Shown one piece after another: positions 1-8,405 of a stretch of DNA of 64,000 nt. Source of the stretch: an uncultured Bacilli bacterium (GTDB taxonomy: Bacteria; Bacillota_I; Bacilli_A; RF39; UBA660); NCBI GenBank assembly GCA_934168205.1, contig CAKPMX010000001.1, positions 248,001 to 312,000 on the forward strand. Reading direction: 5' to 3'. The notes beneath the pieces were generated by a model that did no database searches, was not told the origin of the DNA, and saw nothing but the letters and a program-made list of their open reading frames with translations. Each line of letters begins with the position of its first letter. Positions within the stretch are counted from its first letter, which is position 1. The translations under genes were made by a program, and so were the position numbers.

Positions 1-278
1 AATGTAATCATAGTAGCAACAGTAAACAAGGGACTAATAGATGAAAAAAAACTATTTTTTCCAAGAAGATTATCTATAGAAGGAGCAAAAACAGATAATA
101 GAAATAAAGCAATTACAATTATGACATATATATTTTCCTTTTTCTTATATTCAGGTGTATTAATTATATTTTTAACATCATCAGTAGAATCAATTTTCAA
201 GACTTCGAAGCCACATTTAGAGCATACTTTTGCATTAGATTCTAATTTGTTTCCACAATTTCTACAATAATTATTCAC
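1..278 (-). CDS. Zinc-ribbon membrane protein, cut by window edge
   Basis: This is the N-terminal part of a gene that runs off the left edge. The GTG start is preceded by GGTGA at good spacing, and an in-frame TAA lies directly upstream, so no earlier start exists. The first 25 residues carry two CxxC pairs (Cys5, Cys8, Cys19, Cys22), the pattern of a small zinc ribbon. After a polar linker a hydrophobic stretch begins near residue 52, consistent with a membrane segment. Proteins of this layout are common in Firmicutes and mostly of unknown function. The remainder lies outside the window, so neither the length nor any enzymatic domain can be judged. Confidence 0.6.
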   Translation of the reverse strand, partial: MNNYCRNCGNKLESNAKVCSKCGFEVLKIDSTDDVKNIINTPEYKKKENIYVIIVIALFLLSVFAPSIDNLLGKNSFFSSISPLFTVATMIT

Positions 279-478
279 TTACTTCACCAACCTATAACTA
301 TGATAAGTATAGCATATTCTTTTATCAATAAAAATATTAAAACCATAGAAAAAGAGAAATTTCAATATTCTACTTTGACCGTCACCAAACAAAACTCCTA
401 TTTCACAGATAGAAAAATTCCAATTTTTAATAGATTTAAATTCCCGTAGTCGTTGTTAAACTAAGTCTTTTATAAACA

Positions 479-509
479 AATAAAGATATAGACAAACTAT
501 ATCTTTATT
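479..509 (-). terminator. Rho-independent terminator of the HerA-like gene
   Basis: A perfect 13-bp stem (479-491 with 497-509) with a 5-nt loop overlaps the stop codon of the HerA-like gene. It is followed on the minus strand by a moderately T-rich stretch. Between this point and the zinc-ribbon gene start at 278 there is about 200 bp in which I see no further gene. Confidence 0.6.
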
Positions 510-3024
510 CGACAATATTAATTAATGGAACACCCTTATCTGTAGTAGGTACCATTGATGAGTTATTATTAGGTGTATTCATATTTTGATTTTGAACAAA
601 ATTACTATTGTTATTGTTATTGTCAGCAGGTCCAATCTGACTAAAACCATCATTCATATTTAAATTTGAATTATTTCCAAAGTCAAAATTATTACCTAAA
701 TTATTACTAACATTATTTTCCGTCGGTGGTGCAATTCTTACACTACCATAATCATCTTTATTATTTTCAAGTTGCACGGTTGGACTAACTGTACTATTAT
801 TAGAAACCATATCCAAAGTACTAGGAACACTTAAAAATTGATTAGGATCAAAGCTAGATTCACTACTACTTGGCTGACTTGGAGCCGAAAAGTCAGGTAA
901 CGCCGATTGAACCATACTATTATCAAGTGAATAACCAGCTATAGTAGGAACTGGAGTATTACTAGTATTATTAATCATATTGTCAGTCATATTAGTACTA
1001 GGAGCATTTAAATTCATCATATTGTTCTGATTAAAATTATTTACCTGAGGCACATTATTATTACTTGTTTGTGCTGCATTTGTAGAATTAGGAACAGTAG
1101 GAACTGTCAAAGTACTCTTTTCCTCTACTTTTTCTTGCTCTAAAAATGGATTAACAGGTACACTATTGTTGACAAATTGATTAGGTTGTGGACTAGTAGG
1201 AGCTGGTGCAACTTCTTTCACCTCATTAACCATTTTATTAGCAGGAGTGCTTGTATTAACACTAGCATTACCATTTCCATTCCAAATAGTAACTACATCA
1301 CAGTTACCAGACCAAGGAGCTGGATTTGGCATTTCCATTTTAACAATTAAAGGAATTCTAAAAGCCATACCAAAGCCTAAACAAGTACCGGCCTGTAAAG
1401 TCTTTTGCTTTTCAACTATTTCATCACTAATATTAGGAACCATTTTTCTAATATATTCAACATCAACTGGATGGTTCATTTTAAATATTAAGAAGTTAGA
1501 ACATTGTGAAATAACAGTATCAGAAAGTTCTACTGGTCTTTGTGATATAAGACCTAAAATAACTGCGTATTTTCTACCTTCCTTAGCAATTCTTTCAAAT
1601 ATATTATATCCAATTAAGAATCTATCGGTATCGTTTTGAATATATCTATGAGCCTCTTCAACAATAATATGAAAAGGTATACTTGCTCTTTCTTTTAATC
1701 CTTTTGCAAATTCAAAAATTAATCTAGAATAAATTTTTGTAATAACTTTAGCAAAGTCATCATCAACATCATCCAAGTTAATATTAACAATTTGGTATTT
1801 ATTACCATTATTGATTAACATAGAAGATAAATAAGTCTCTAAAGAAACAAAGTCAGGATAATCAAAGAACTTAGAGTTTTGACCAACTATTAAAGCATGT
1901 AATCTTACTTTAATAGTAACTGCATCACCATAAGTATTTTCATTACGTAACCAACCTTCACTAATTAAAGTAAAGTTAAGAGCCTTCTCTAATGTATCTA
2001 ACGAATAATAAACACCCTTCTGTGGCTCATAATTATCATATTCATTCTTAATAAATGAAGAAACATACTCAGTAAGTAAAACACTTTCTGAAAATTGTCC
2101 TTGACTATCTATTAAGAAACATTCTCTAAACTTTCTAGTATAACCAACACCTTGTACAACTGCTTCCAAGTTAAATTCTGGTGTAGAACAACTAGCTAAA
2201 ATTGAAAATATTTCATTTCTCTTATTAGGAGATGTTTCATTAGTATATAAAATTGTCATGATAGCTTTAGCAATTAAATGATTCTTATAATTATTAGCGT
2301 CCATGTCAGTCTGTGAAAACACTAAAGCTAGTTTTAACATTCTTTCAATTATTGGTAATTGTGAATGATTTGTAGCTTGTAATAACAAAGCTAAATCACT
2401 TTCATTAAGTAAAAATACCGGTATTCTAAGTTTTTCACCTTTACCATCAACTTCATTAGTACTATAAAACCGATAATGGTAATTAGAATTAATACTATTG
2501 ATATCTTTAAATGCGTTATAGTACTCACCAGACGAATCAAATAAAACTATATTTGCTTTATATGGAAATAGTCGCTGATCATGAAACATATTTTGAAACA
2601 ATCGTGAAATACCACAACTCTTACCAGAACCAGAATTACCAAAAATTGCAAAATGGTTACTGAAAAAATTATTAACATCTAAGAAAACCGGATAATCATT
2701 GTAAAAGGGACTAACTCCAAGACGTAAATATCCTTGAGCATCTGTACCACAAATCATTGGGATTTCATTTTGTTCAATAACTCGAATCTTAGCATCTAAA
2801 GAAGGTTTACGTATAACACCACCTAATAACCTGCCATTAACAATTTCACCTAAAAATCTAACTCTAACAAGATTTCCATCCAAGTCATCAACTTCACCAA
2901 GTATTTTTTTCATATTATCTTCAAAAATAATATGTAAATTCATTAGATTCATAGTTACGTTATAACCATCAACTAACTTAACATTAGCAGAATGATCACT
3001 AATATAAACAATTCGCTCAAACAT
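505..3024 (-). CDS. HerA-like hexameric ATPase (DUF87) with long low-complexity tail
   Basis: An 839-residue P-loop ATPase of the HerA/FtsK superfamily. An N-terminal beta-rich region (about 1-110, HAS-barrel-like) precedes Walker A GNSGSGKS at 129-136. A Walker B-like segment IIVEEAHRYI and a downstream region typical of DUF87 follow. HerA proteins are hexameric DNA translocases that usually work with the nuclease NurA in DNA end resection or in phage defence; no NurA-like gene is visible nearby. About the last 230 residues are Asn/Ser/Pro/Thr-rich and probably disordered, which is unusual. The ATG at 3024 is chosen because GGGAGAG sits 7 nt upstream; a longer frame to 3084 lacks such a site. 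It follows ylxM, with a terminator in between. Confidence 0.75.
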   Translation of the reverse strand: MFERIVYISDHSANVKLVDGYNVTMNLMNLHIIFEDNMKKILGEVDDLDGNLVRVRFLGEIVNGRLLGGVIRKPSLDAKIRVIEQNEIPMICGTDAQGYLRLGVSPFYNDYPVFLDVNNFFSNHFAIFGNSGSGKSCGISRLFQNMFHDQRLFPYKANIVLFDSSGEYYNAFKDINSINSNYHYRFYSTNEVDGKGEKLRIPVFLLNESDLALLLQATNHSQLPIIERMLKLALVFSQTDMDANNYKNHLIAKAIMTILYTNETSPNKRNEIFSILASCSTPEFNLEAVVQGVGYTRKFRECFLIDSQGQFSESVLLTEYVSSFIKNEYDNYEPQKGVYYSLDTLEKALNFTLISEGWLRNENTYGDAVTIKVRLHALIVGQNSKFFDYPDFVSLETYLSSMLINNGNKYQIVNINLDDVDDDFAKVITKIYSRLIFEFAKGLKERASIPFHIIVEEAHRYIQNDTDRFLIGYNIFERIAKEGRKYAVILGLISQRPVELSDTVISQCSNFLIFKMNHPVDVEYIRKMVPNISDEIVEKQKTLQAGTCLGFGMAFRIPLIVKMEMPNPAPWSGNCDVVTIWNGNGNASVNTSTPANKMVNEVKEVAPAPTSPQPNQFVNNSVPVNPFLEQEKVEEKSTLTVPTVPNSTNAAQTSNNNVPQVNNFNQNNMMNLNAPSTNMTDNMINNTSNTPVPTIAGYSLDNSMVQSALPDFSAPSQPSSSESSFDPNQFLSVPSTLDMVSNNSTVSPTVQLENNKDDYGSVRIAPPTENNVSNNLGNNFDFGNNSNLNMNDGFSQIGPADNNNNNSNFVQNQNMNTPNNNSSMVPTTDKGVPLINIVE

Positions 3025-3093
3025 ACTAGTTCTCTCCCATCTTATTCCTTTTACCCTATATAAATTATACAAACAATTTATCAAATTTACAAG

Positions 3094-3119
3094 AAAAAAA
3101 AAGAAGATTAACTCTTCTT
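3094..3119 (-). terminator. Terminator after ylxM
   Basis: A 7-bp stem (AAGAAGA 3101-3107 with TCTTCTT 3113-3119) is followed on the minus strand by an unbroken run of Ts. It lies just past the ylxM stop and separates ftsY-ylxM from the HerA-like gene. Confidence 0.75.
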
Positions 3120-3121
3120 AA

Positions 3122-3415
3122 TTAAAATAACTCTAAAATTTCATCACGTAGTTTTTTATCATTGATTTTTTGAACTAATTCTTCAGCCTTTTTGGACTTT
3201 TCCAACAACTCCAAATTTTCTTCATAATATTTTAATCTTTCTTCAACAATTTTTAACTGTTTATGAATAGCGTTTCTACTAACTCCATAGTTTTCTGCCA
3301 TTTCTCCAAGACTTAAGTTATTAAAATAATAATTTTCAAAATAATCTCTTTGTTTATCAGTTAATAAAGAACCATAAAAGTCATACAATTCATTTAAATA
3401 AATAACCTCTTCCAT
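3122..3415 (-). CDS. ylxM: YlxM/UPF0122 helix-turn-helix protein
   Basis: A 97-residue protein with a sigma-70 region 4-like helix-turn-helix (about residues 18-60, including the stretch YGVSRNAIHKQLK). It matches the UPF0122/YlxM family in length and pattern. YlxM is linked to the signal recognition particle and in Bacillus is encoded next to ffh. Here it lies 8 bp downstream of ftsY, consistent with co-transcription and a role in the SRP pathway. The next gene is not ffh, so the classical ylxM-ffh pair is broken. The C-terminal third is Lys/Glu-rich and likely helical. The start is consistent with the small gap to ftsY. Confidence 0.85.
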   Translation of the reverse strand: MEEVIYLNELYDFYGSLLTDKQRDYFENYYFNNLSLGEMAENYGVSRNAIHKQLKIVEERLKYYEENLELLEKSKKAEELVQKINDKKLRDEILELF

Positions 3416-3423
3416 ACTACCAC

Positions 3424-4476
3424 CTACATTAAATCCTTGAATAATCCATAAATATACTTTTCAATATCAAATACTTGTAAATCTTCTTTTCTTTCACCAA
3501 GTCCGATAAACTTAACTGGTATTCCAACTGTTTCTTTTATAGCTAAAACTATTCCACCTTTTGCAGTACCATCAAGTTTAGTAAGCACTATTCCTGTAAT
3601 ATTAGTAATTTCTTTAAATGCATTAGCCTGACTAATACCATTTTGACCAGTAGTAGCGTCAATAACAAGTAAAGTTTCACTAGGGCCATTTGGAACTAAA
3701 TTAGAAATTACTTTATTCATCTTTTCTAATTCTTTCATTAAATTAACCTTATTTTGAAGTCTACCAGCAGTATCAATAAGAACAACATCGAAACCCTCAT
3801 CTATTGCCTTCTGTACACCATCATAAACAACACTGGCTGGGTCAGAGCCTTCATCTTTTCCATAAAATGAAACTCCGACTTTATCACTCCATTCTCTAAG
3901 CTGCGTTACAGCACCAGCTCTAAAAGTATCAGCACCAACAAGTAATACTTTGTGTCCTTCATTTTTTAACTTCCATCCTACTTTAGCGATACTAGTAGTT
4001 TTACCAACTCCATTAACACCAACAAACAATATAACAGTAGGACCCGATTCATTATAATTAATCTTATTTACTAAGACACTATCATCAACATAAATAATAA
4101 ATAATTCATCAACTATAATCTCTTTAAGTAATTCCGGACTATCAATTTTTTCACTATATACACGTTTCTTTAAGCGATCAATAAAATCCATTACTGTATT
4201 AACACCAATATCAGCCATTATAAGTATTTCTTCTAACTCATCAAAATACTCATCATCTACATTTTTATGTCTTTTAGTAAGTTCCGCTAATTTTGAAACA
4301 AAACCTTCACGAGATTTAGTCAAACCTTTTTCATATACTTTTACTTCTTTTTTTACTTCTTCCTTTACATTATCCTCATCTACTTCATTAGACGATTCAG
4401 TCGCCAAATTATCTTTTTCCTCAACTGAAGTATCATTATTTTTAAACATATTTTTAATTTTGTTAAATAATCCCAT
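3424..4476 (-). CDS. ftsY: Signal recognition particle receptor FtsY
   Basis: The 350-residue SRP receptor GTPase docks ribosome-SRP complexes at the membrane for co-translational insertion. It has an acidic, Lys/Glu-rich N-terminal A region (about 1-60), a helical N domain, and the SRP-type G domain with GVNGVGKTT (P-loop), DTAGR (G3), TKLDGTAKGG (G4 region) and the C-terminal GLGE motif. The ATG at 4476 is chosen over an in-frame GTG at 4485 because the GTG lies inside the AGGTGA ribosome-binding site that serves the ATG. It is divergent from rnj and followed by ylxM. Confidence 0.95.
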   Translation of the reverse strand: MGLFNKIKNMFKNNDTSVEEKDNLATESSNEVDEDNVKEEVKKEVKVYEKGLTKSREGFVSKLAELTKRHKNVDDEYFDELEEILIMADIGVNTVMDFIDRLKKRVYSEKIDSPELLKEIIVDELFIIYVDDSVLVNKINYNESGPTVILFVGVNGVGKTTSIAKVGWKLKNEGHKVLLVGADTFRAGAVTQLREWSDKVGVSFYGKDEGSDPASVVYDGVQKAIDEGFDVVLIDTAGRLQNKVNLMKELEKMNKVISNLVPNGPSETLLVIDATTGQNGISQANAFKEITNITGIVLTKLDGTAKGGIVLAIKETVGIPVKFIGLGERKEDLQVFDIEKYIYGLFKDLM

Positions 4477-4494
4477 TATAATCACCTACTAAAA

Positions 4495-4503
4495 ATTATA
4501 TCA
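4495..4503 (-). promoter_or_regulatory. Extended -10 promoter for ftsY-ylxM
   Basis: On the minus strand TGATATAAT forms an extended -10 element (TGnTATAAT), about 20 bp upstream of the ftsY start. The -35 region is T-rich and weak, as is common with extended -10 promoters. Confidence 0.5.
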
Positions 4504-4542
4504 AAAAAAATGTAAAAAGAAAACACACTTGACGTTGTAAAC

Positions 4543-4571
4543 TAGACAAAAATAGAAAATTATAGTATAAT
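4543..4571 (+). promoter_or_regulatory. SigA-type promoter of rnj
   Basis: TAGACA (4543-4548), a 17-bp spacer and TATAAT (4566-4571) lie upstream of rnj. A GAAAGGAG ribosome-binding site follows at 4601-4608. Confidence 0.7.
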
Positions 4572-4613
4572 TTCATAGTTAGTTCTTTACAAATAAAAAA
4601 GAAAGGAGTTTTT

Positions 4614-6290
4614 ATGAATAAAAAACAAACCAATGAAACAAAAATAATTGTTTTAGGAGGTTTAGGAGAAGTCGGAAAAAATATGTATTGTGTAATGCAT
4701 AAAGACGCAATTGTTATTATTGATGCCGGAGTTAGTTTCCCAGAAAGTGAACTTATGGGAATTGACTATGTTTTACCTGATTTTACATTCTTAAAAGAAA
4801 ACGAAGATAAAATTAAAGCTCTATTAATTACTCATGGTCATGAAGATCATATTGGAAGTATTCCATTTTTACTACAAAGTATTAATATACCTGCCATTTA
4901 TGCTCCAAATCATGCCAAGGAATTAATAGCTGTAAAATTACAAGATAAAAATATCAGATATAACAATTTATTTGTCTATACCGAAAATACTAAATTAAAA
5001 TTTAAGCAAATAGAAGTTGAGTTTTTCAGAACAACACACTCTATACCAGATTCACATGGAATCAGTATAACAACACCAGATGGTACAATTGTTACAACTG
5101 GAGATTACAAATTCGATTTAACACCCATTGGTCCCATGGCTGACTTATACAAAATGGCTTCTATCGGTGAAAAAGGTGTTGACCTATTAATTGGTGACTC
5201 TACAAATGCTTTAAATGAAGGATTTTCTAATAGTGAATCCGTTGTAGATGAACAATTAGGAGAAATGTTTGATAAATGGAAAACAAGCAGAATCATAATC
5301 GCAACATTTGCTTCAAATATATACCGAGTAAAACATATTTTTGAAACATGTTATAAACATAATAGAAAAATCTGTATCTTTGGTAGAAGTATGGAAAATA
5401 ATATTAATATTTCAATTAATGGTGGATATATAGATCACAAAGAACTATTAGTAACTCCAGAAGAAGCTAATAATTTAAAACCTGGAGAAGTAACAATTTT
5501 ATGTACCGGTAGTCAAGGTGAGCCTTTAGCGGCTTTATCAAGAATAGCCAATGGTACTCATAAACAAATCAAATTAAGACCAGATGACGTTGTTATATTT
5601 TCATCTAGTGCAATACCAGGTAACGCTTTAAGTATTTCGAAAACAATCAACAAACTTTACTTAAAAGGTGTTAAGGTCTATACCAATAATGTCTTAACAG
5701 ATTTACATACATCAGGACACGCTAATGAAGAAGAAATTAAGTTAATGATTCGTTTAATAAGGCCAAAATACTTAATGCCATTCCATGGTGATTACAGAAT
5801 GTTAAAAAAACAAGCTGATATTGGTATAAACTGTGGAATACCTAAAGAAAATACTTTTATATTGAAAAATGGTGATTCTCTAATTTTAAAGAACCATGTC
5901 ATAACAAGAGGAGAAAGTATGCCCGGTGCTGATATATACGTCGATGGTAATAGAATTGGCGAAGTTGGAAGTGCAGTTTTAAAAGATCGTAAAATAATGG
6001 CTAATGATGGTATTCTTGTAGTTATCGCAAATATCGATATGAAAAATAGAGAATTACTAATCAAACCAAATATTACAACTAGAGGCTTTATACTAGTAAA
6101 TGAAAATGAAGAACTAATAAAGAAAATTGAAAATAAAGCTGAGCAAATAATTAAAACTGGTTTAGCTGAGCCAAGATTAAATTATAATAATTTAAAATCA
6201 AGTATTTCTGAACAATTATATCCATACATAAATGAATTAACAGGAAGAAAGCCTATAATTTTACCAATAATATTAGATATCAAGAGATAG
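4614..6290 (+). CDS. rnj: Ribonuclease J
   Basis: A 558-residue beta-CASP metallo-beta-lactamase ribonuclease, matching the RNase J1/J2 length of about 555. The N-terminal half has the zinc-binding signature HGHEDH and the motif DAGVSFPE. The beta-CASP region and a C-terminal domain (final about 100 residues) follow. RNase J has 5'-3' exonuclease and endonuclease activity on RNA and acts with RNase Y, whose gene lies 420 bp downstream on the opposite strand. A sigA-type promoter and a strong ribosome-binding site precede it, and a terminator follows at once. Whether it is the J1 or J2 paralogue cannot be decided from one copy. Confidence 0.95.
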   Translation: MNKKQTNETKIIVLGGLGEVGKNMYCVMHKDAIVIIDAGVSFPESELMGIDYVLPDFTFLKENEDKIKALLITHGHEDHIGSIPFLLQSINIPAIYAPNHAKELIAVKLQDKNIRYNNLFVYTENTKLKFKQIEVEFFRTTHSIPDSHGISITTPDGTIVTTGDYKFDLTPIGPMADLYKMASIGEKGVDLLIGDSTNALNEGFSNSESVVDEQLGEMFDKWKTSRIIIATFASNIYRVKHIFETCYKHNRKICIFGRSMENNINISINGGYIDHKELLVTPEEANNLKPGEVTILCTGSQGEPLAALSRIANGTHKQIKLRPDDVVIFSSSAIPGNALSISKTINKLYLKGVKVYTNNVLTDLHTSGHANEEEIKLMIRLIRPKYLMPFHGDYRMLKKQADIGINCGIPKENTFILKNGDSLILKNHVITRGESMPGADIYVDGNRIGEVGSAVLKDRKIMANDGILVVIANIDMKNRELLIKPNITTRGFILVNENEELIKKIENKAEQIIKTGLAEPRLNYNNLKSSISEQLYPYINELTGRKPIILPIILDIKR

Positions 6291-6308
6291 CGTTTGTTAT
6301 CTCTTTTT
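6282..6308 (+). terminator. Terminator of rnj
   Basis: An 8-bp stem (AAGAGATA 6282-6289 with TATCTCTT 6298-6305) is followed by a T run. The stem begins inside the last rnj codons. Confidence 0.75.
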
Positions 6309-6667
6309 TATATTCTTTCAATTATTCTATTAGAAATAGCTTTTTCAAATTTTGAAAACTCACATTCTGAAAAAATCACTACTCTAAAATAAATCATTCT
6401 AAGGTCAGCATCATCAAATAAAATAAGTTTTTCATAAAACCTCCAGTCGAGTCTTTCAAGAACCTCTGTATAAACTGGAAAAGACACATAGAATTTCTCC
6501 ATATTTTTAATACTAGATATCGAAAACATATCCGTAAAACCAAAGTAATATTTCAAAGTCGACGATATTTCCCTATAACTTTTAAATTTATTTTTACGAC
6601 TTTGATAAGCATATTTACCAATGTGCCAAAACAAAATAAGTCGATTTTTCTTATAATAATATTTCAA
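6308..6667 (-). CDS. Small protein resembling the YhcG/DUF1016 N-terminal domain
   Basis: A 119-residue protein. The segments LFWHIGKYAYQ, FSISSIKNMEKFYVSFP, LDWRFYEKLI and MIYFRVVI recall the N-terminal domain of DUF1016/YhcG proteins. That domain is normally fused to a PD-(D/E)XK nuclease of about 200 more residues. Here the nuclease part is absent and the gene is not obviously truncated, because it is bounded by its own start and stop. Start codon is TTG, about 9 nt after AGGAGA. A DNA- or protein-binding adaptor is possible, but the family assignment rests on remembered pattern only. Confidence 0.5.
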   Translation of the reverse strand: MKYYYKKNRLILFWHIGKYAYQSRKNKFKSYREISSTLKYYFGFTDMFSISSIKNMEKFYVSFPVYTEVLERLDWRFYEKLILFDDADLRMIYFRVVIFSECEFSKFEKAISNRIIERI

Positions 6668-6695
6668 TAATAATCATCTCCTAATATATTATTAT

Positions 6696-6727
6696 AAAAA
6701 AAAGAGAAAGTCCTATTTGGCTTCCTC
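6696..6727 (-). terminator. Terminator of rny
   Basis: An imperfect stem (6704-6710 with 6721-6727, plus inner pairs) spans the rny stop codon. It is followed on the minus strand by eight Ts. Confidence 0.6.
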
Positions 6728-8269
6728 TTGAGCTCTTGTTTCACGAACAACAGTAATTTTAATTGTACCAGGATATTTCATATTTGCTTCGATTTGTTCC
6801 TTAACTTCTCTAGCAATTTTATGAGCACCTAAATCATCAACTTCTTCAGGTTTAACAACAACACGTAATTCCCTACCAGCTTGTACTGCAAATGTTTTTT
6901 CAACACCAGGGATATTATTACCAACCTCTTCAAGTTGAGATAAACGTTTAATATAATTTTCTAAAGAGTCATTTCTAGCTCCCGGACGTGATGCAGATAA
7001 AGCATCTGCTATCGCAACGATAATTGAAATAACACTAGTAGCTTCTGTATCACCATGATGAGAAGCAATTGCATTAATAACAACAGGGTCTTCATTATAT
7101 TTTTTAGCTAAGTCGACTCCAATTTCAACATGACTACCTTCAATTTCATGATCAATAGCTTTACCTATATCATGTAACAAACCAGCTCTTTTAGCTAATG
7201 TAATATTCTCACCTAATTCAGCAGCTAAAAGTCCGGATAAATGAGCAACTTCTATGGAATGTTGCAAAGCATTTTGACCATAACTAGTTCTAAAATGTAA
7301 TTTACCAATTATTTCAATTAATGCTGGATCAAATTTTGTAAGTCCTAATTCAAAAGTTGCTTCTTGACCATATTCAATAATCTTTTGTCTCATGTCTTTA
7401 CAAACTTTATCGTATAACTCCTCGATTCTTGTTGGATGAATACGTCCATCCTTAATTAAATTTTCTAAAGTAACACGAGCGATTTCTCTACGTAATGGAT
7501 CAAAACTAGAAATAACAACAGCTTCAGGAGTATCATCAATAATTAAATCAACACCAGTTATGGCTTCAATTGTTCTAATATTTCTACCTTCACGACCTAT
7601 TATTCTACCTTTCATTTCATCAGTAGGTAAATCAACAACAGTAACAGTTTGATCATTAGCTATATCAGCGGCATACTTTTGCATAGAAGTAACAATAAGT
7701 TCTCTTGCGGTTTTATCTGCATTTAATTTAGCTTCATTTTCAGCTTCTTTTATATACTCTGCAATTTCTTTACTCATACTATCTTTTACTTGACTCATAA
7801 CTAAGTCTTTGGCTTTTTCCTTGCTAAAACCGGAAATTTTTTCTAACAATTCTAATTGTTCTCTTTTTATTTCCTCCACTTTACTTTTTTCATTTTGGAT
7901 TTCAATTTGTTTTTCAGAAAGTTTTTCGTCACGTTCATCTAATGCAGCTTCACGTTTTTGAAACATTTCATCTCTTTTATCTATACTAGCTTCGCGTTGA
8001 AGCAAACGCTTTTCAGAGTCTTTTAATTCTTCTTTCTTTTCACGAATTTCTTTATCCAAATCCATTTTTAATTTATGAGCTTCTTCTTTTTGTTCAATAG
8101 CTGCATCTCTTTTAATCTTTTCTACATCTTTTTTTGCTTGATTAATAAGAGCCTCAGCTTTCTTAGTTGCTTTATTTACTTTTAAACTATTTATAACAAA
8201 CGCTACAATAAATCCAATTAGCAATCCAAGTGCTACAAGTAAAATGGAGAATAATGTATTATCATTCAT
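6713..8269 (-). CDS. rny: Ribonuclease Y
   Basis: A 518-residue membrane-anchored endoribonuclease that initiates mRNA decay. The order is an N-terminal membrane helix (about 5-28), a long Lys/Glu-rich coiled coil (about 30-200), a KH domain with GRIIGREGRNIR, and an HD domain with HDIGKA that binds the catalytic metals. Length and order match Bacillus RNase Y (520). The ATG is preceded by GGAGG. It sits downstream of recA and murE; in Bacillus rny also follows recA, so murE appears to be an insertion relative to that order. RNase J, its usual partner, is encoded close by. Confidence 0.96.
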   Translation of the reverse strand: MNDNTLFSILLVALGLLIGFIVAFVINSLKVNKATKKAEALINQAKKDVEKIKRDAAIEQKEEAHKLKMDLDKEIREKKEELKDSEKRLLQREASIDKRDEMFQKREAALDERDEKLSEKQIEIQNEKSKVEEIKREQLELLEKISGFSKEKAKDLVMSQVKDSMSKEIAEYIKEAENEAKLNADKTARELIVTSMQKYAADIANDQTVTVVDLPTDEMKGRIIGREGRNIRTIEAITGVDLIIDDTPEAVVISSFDPLRREIARVTLENLIKDGRIHPTRIEELYDKVCKDMRQKIIEYGQEATFELGLTKFDPALIEIIGKLHFRTSYGQNALQHSIEVAHLSGLLAAELGENITLAKRAGLLHDIGKAIDHEIEGSHVEIGVDLAKKYNEDPVVINAIASHHGDTEATSVISIIVAIADALSASRPGARNDSLENYIKRLSQLEEVGNNIPGVEKTFAVQAGRELRVVVKPEEVDDLGAHKIAREVKEQIEANMKYPGTIKITVVRETRAQEEAK

Positions 8270-8365
8270 AACATTCCTCCATCTAGACCATATACATAAT
8301 AATCTAATTCTATTGTAGAGTTATTTTAAAAGCTTGTCAAGAAAAACCAAGAAACAAACAAAATA

Positions 8366-8397
8366 AAAAGCTCACCAAAATAATAGTGAACTTTTAT
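8366..8397 (-). terminator. Terminator of murE
   Basis: On the minus strand AAAGTTCAC pairs with GTGAGCTTT (one G-T wobble) around a short loop and is followed by TTATTTT. It lies in the murE-rny gap, so rny probably has its own promoter. Confidence 0.65.
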
Positions 8398-8405
8398 AGA
8401 TTAAA

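Noticed and set aside
1247..1639. Plus-strand ORF inside the HerA-like gene
   Set aside because: It is antisense to a clear P-loop ATPase and has neither ribosome-binding site nor recognisable domains.
4474..4485. GTG at 4485 as start of ftsY
   Set aside because: It lies within the AGGTGA site that serves the ATG at 4476.
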